Source: Veillonella sp. (lineage in GTDB: Bacteria > Bacillota_C > Negativicutes > Veillonellales > Veillonellaceae). Taken from it: 7,546 bases of DNA. Below, piece after piece: positions 6,108 through 7,546 of this stretch. The first letter of the stretch is position 1. Every line of letters begins with the position of its first letter. The position numbers were made by a program, and so were the translations under genes. The stretch spans positions 1 to 7,546 of the forward strand of contig JAGZGB010000077.1 of assembly GCA_018367495.1 (NCBI GenBank). The letters are read 5' to 3'. The notes beneath the pieces were generated by a model, which was not told the origin of the DNA, did not search any database, and saw only the letters and a program-made list of their open reading frames with translations.

Positions 6108-6138
6108 TTAACACATTTTGAGCAAAATAGTATACAAT
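6108..6138 (+). promoter_or_regulatory. Candidate promoter of prs (and pth)
   Basis: TTAACA (6108-6113, 5 of 6 to the -35 consensus) is followed by overlapping -10 candidates: TATACA (6131-6136, spacer 17) and TACAAT (6133-6138, spacer 19). There is no GC-bearing terminator hairpin between the glmU stop and this site, so prs may be read both from here and from upstream. No PurBox-like CCGAA sequence lies in the 126-base glmU-prs spacer. Confidence 0.55.
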
Positions 6139-6156
6139 AAAAAGGCAATAGTGTGT

Positions 6157-6202
6157 ATCTGTAATGGATGATTATGGATAAGTAACCAGTATAGGAACAG
6201 AT
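6157..6202 (+). repeat. Inverted repeat in the prs leader next to the ribosome binding site
   Basis: ATCTGT (6157-6162) and ACAGAT (6197-6202) are perfect 6-base complements whose right arm ends just before the prs Shine-Dalgarno sequence AAAGGG (6204-6209). A 3-pair TGG/CCA match lies inside. The stem is short and the loop long, so it may be chance. Confidence 0.25.
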
Positions 6203-6216
6203 GAAAGGGTAACAAA

Positions 6217-7170
6217 ATGGCATTTGAAGACGGCAAAAAACTTAAAATTTTCACAGGTAATGCGAATCCTGCATTGGCAAAGGAAATTTGTGATTATTTA
6301 GGGTTGCCTTTAGGTGAAGCATTTGTAGGTCGTTTTAATAATGGCGAAGTACAAATTATGATTGATGAAAGCGTACGTGGCAAAGATGTATTTATCATTC
6401 AACCAACTAGCTATCCTGTAAATGATAATTTAATGGAATTAATGGTTATGGCTGATGCGTTAAAACGTGCTTCTGCTCGTCATATTACAGCTGTGGTTCC
6501 TTACTATGGCTATGCTCGTCAAGATCGCAAAACTCGTGGTCGTGAACCAATTACTGCAAAATTAGTAGCTAATTTAATGCAAACTTCTGGTATTACACGT
6601 CTTGTAACAATTGACTTGCATGCAGGTCAAATTCAAGGTTTCTTTGATGTGCCAGTAGATCATTTGTATGGTGCATCTATTTTAGCGAAATATATTAACG
6701 AAAAAAATCTTGAAGATGTTATCGTTGTATCTCCAGATCTTGGCGGGGTAACTCGTGCTCGTGATTTGGCTGACCGCATTGGTGCGCCAATTGCAATCAT
6801 TGAGAAAAAACGTCCTGAACCAGGCGTAGCTAAAGTTATGAACCTTATTGGCGATGTAAAAGGTAAAAACTGCATTATTGTTGATGATATTGTAGATACA
6901 GCAGGCTCCCTTGTAGAAGGCGCTAAAGCATTAGAAGCGTTTGGTGCAAAATCTGTTATGGCTGCTGTTACCCATGCTGTATTAACAGATCCAGCAAGCG
7001 AACGCATTGCAAACTCTAATATTAAAGAGCTTATCGTAACAAACACAATGCCATTACCAGAAAATTGCAAATTAGATAATGTAACGCAATTATCTGTAGC
7101 TCCATTATTGGGTGAAGCGATTATGCGTATCTTTCATGAAGTTTCAGTAAGTAATTTATTTGATAAATAA
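6217..7170 (+). CDS. prs: Ribose-phosphate pyrophosphokinase (PRPP synthetase)
   Basis: Cytoplasmic enzyme making PRPP from ribose-5-phosphate and ATP, for purines, pyrimidines, NAD, histidine and tryptophan. It is 317 residues, the usual class I length. Visible motifs are FNNGE (40-44), the ATP-contacting YYGYARQDRKTRGREPITAK stretch (96-115), DLHAGQIQGFFD with H135, SPDLGGVTRARDLA (172-185), the catalytic flexible loop with K197 and R199 in EKKRPEPG, and the ribose-phosphate loop VDDIVDTAGS (222-231). The C-terminal VSNLFDK is typical. ATG 6217 has AAAGGG 7 bases upstream. The next gene, pth, starts 10 bases after the stop, so the two are surely cotranscribed; the ctc gene found between them in Bacillus is missing. 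Its product PRPP is the effector of the PurR encoded two genes upstream. Confidence 0.98.
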   Translation: MAFEDGKKLKIFTGNANPALAKEICDYLGLPLGEAFVGRFNNGEVQIMIDESVRGKDVFIIQPTSYPVNDNLMELMVMADALKRASARHITAVVPYYGYARQDRKTRGREPITAKLVANLMQTSGITRLVTIDLHAGQIQGFFDVPVDHLYGASILAKYINEKNLEDVIVVSPDLGGVTRARDLADRIGAPIAIIEKKRPEPGVAKVMNLIGDVKGKNCIIVDDIVDTAGSLVEGAKALEAFGAKSVMAAVTHAVLTDPASERIANSNIKELIVTNTMPLPENCKLDNVTQLSVAPLLGEAIMRIFHEVSVSNLFDK

Positions 7171-7171
7171 T

Positions 7172-7177
7172 AGGTGA
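7172..7177 (+). promoter_or_regulatory. Ribosome binding site supporting a TTG start for pth
   Basis: AGGTGA follows the prs stop by one base and lies 3 bases (6 from its AGG core) before TTG 7181. No ATG or GTG at the right place could start the conserved KLVVGLGNPG sequence, so TTG is the start. Confidence 0.7.
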
Positions 7178-7180
7178 TTC

Positions 7181-7546
7181 TTGAAATTAGTAGTAGGCCT
7201 TGGTAATCCAGGTAAGCAATATGAAGCGACAAAACATAATATTGGATTTATGGTCATCGATGCCATTGCAGACAGCGTTACTCACACTCCATGGAGAGAG
7301 GAACAAAAAGCAGAGGTGTGCAGTATTAATGTAGCTGGTGAAAAGGTATTGCTTGTAAAGCCTCAAACATTTATGAATGCAAGTGGAGAATCTGTAGGTC
7401 CATTAATGCGATACTACAAGATTGATTCATCTGATGTGTATTGTATCTATGATGATATGGATTTACCGGTAGGCAAATTACGTATTCGACCAAATGGTAG
7501 TTCTGGTGGGCATAATGGGATTAAATCTTTAATCTCCCATATAGGA
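7181..7546 (+). CDS. pth: Peptidyl-tRNA hydrolase, N-terminal 122 residues (cut by window end)
   Basis: Cytoplasmic esterase that frees tRNA from peptidyl-tRNAs dropped by ribosomes. Translation begins at TTG 7181 (read as Met) with KLVVGLGNPG, and the frame stays open to the last base. Active-site residues of the bacterial Pth family are visible: N9, the catalytic H19 in TKHNIGF, KPQTFMN with N66, YDDMDLP with D91 (E. coli D93), and GGHNG with N112. About 70 residues of a typical 190-residue protein lie beyond the window. It follows prs by 10 bases and probably depends on the prs promoter. There is no sign of damage. The rare TTG start may lower its translation relative to prs. Confidence 0.96.
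   Translation, partial: MKLVVGLGNPGKQYEATKHNIGFMVIDAIADSVTHTPWREEQKAEVCSINVAGEKVLLVKPQTFMNASGESVGPLMRYYKIDSSDVYCIYDDMDLPVGKLRIRPNGSSGGHNGIKSLISHIG

Noticed and set aside
6091..6110. Terminator after glmU made of an A run followed by a T run
   Set aside because: The only possible stem is all A-T and interrupted, and it overlaps the likely prs -35 element.
6164..6181. Five-codon upstream frame (MDDYG) in the prs leader
   Set aside because: There is no ribosome binding site before it and no codon bias that would suggest attenuation; such tiny frames are expected by chance.
6660..7070. Minus-strand open frame of 136 codons inside prs
   Set aside because: It mirrors the codon pattern of prs, covers its catalytic region and resembles no known protein; other antisense frames in glmU (5271-5706) and nhaA (2238-2462) fail likewise.

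Overview
The window looks like chromosome of a low-GC member of the Firmicutes lineage. The order purR, glmU, prs, pth is the Bacillus/Clostridium-type arrangement, and the AT-rich spacers with strong AGGAGG-like ribosome binding sites fit. My best guess is a diderm Negativicute close to Veillonella. That is an impression from protein style and codon use, not from a search. All recognisable genes are on the + strand. I see no mobile element, CRISPR array, tRNA or rRNA.

Layout. Bases 1-170 are the 3' end of an unidentified membrane protein gene. Bases 315-2670 hold two consecutive nhaA-type Na+/H+ antiporter genes, 28 bases apart, with a promoter in front and a long hairpin terminator behind. 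Bases 2926-3534 encode a secreted cell-wall protein (signal peptide, peptidoglycan-binding domain, C-terminal 3D domain) with its own candidate promoter and an unusually long terminator hairpin. Bases 3621-3695 are a compact control region with two inverted PurBox-like sites and an extended -10 promoter. It leads into purR (3762-4580), then glmU (4717-6090), prs (6217-7170) and the first 122 codons of pth (7181-7546, cut by the window end).

How they work together. PurR binds PRPP as effector and Prs makes PRPP, so regulator and producer of the signal sit in one cluster. GlmU makes UDP-GlcNAc for peptidoglycan (and lipopolysaccharide in diderms), and the 3D protein probably trims peptidoglycan. 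Pth rescues peptidyl-tRNA and lies 10 bases after prs. The two NhaA proteins would serve Na+ and pH homeostasis.

Most interesting points. The two NhaA copies keep all transport residues, but the first has lost four charged pH-sensing residues that the second retains. The purR promoter carries a well-matched, correctly spaced PurBox pair of a CCGAAT variant, suggesting autoregulation. I found no convincing new multi-gene system; most of the window is conserved housekeeping sequence. Several computed reading frames start upstream of the likely true start, and I moved the starts of three genes inward on ribosome-binding-site and family evidence.
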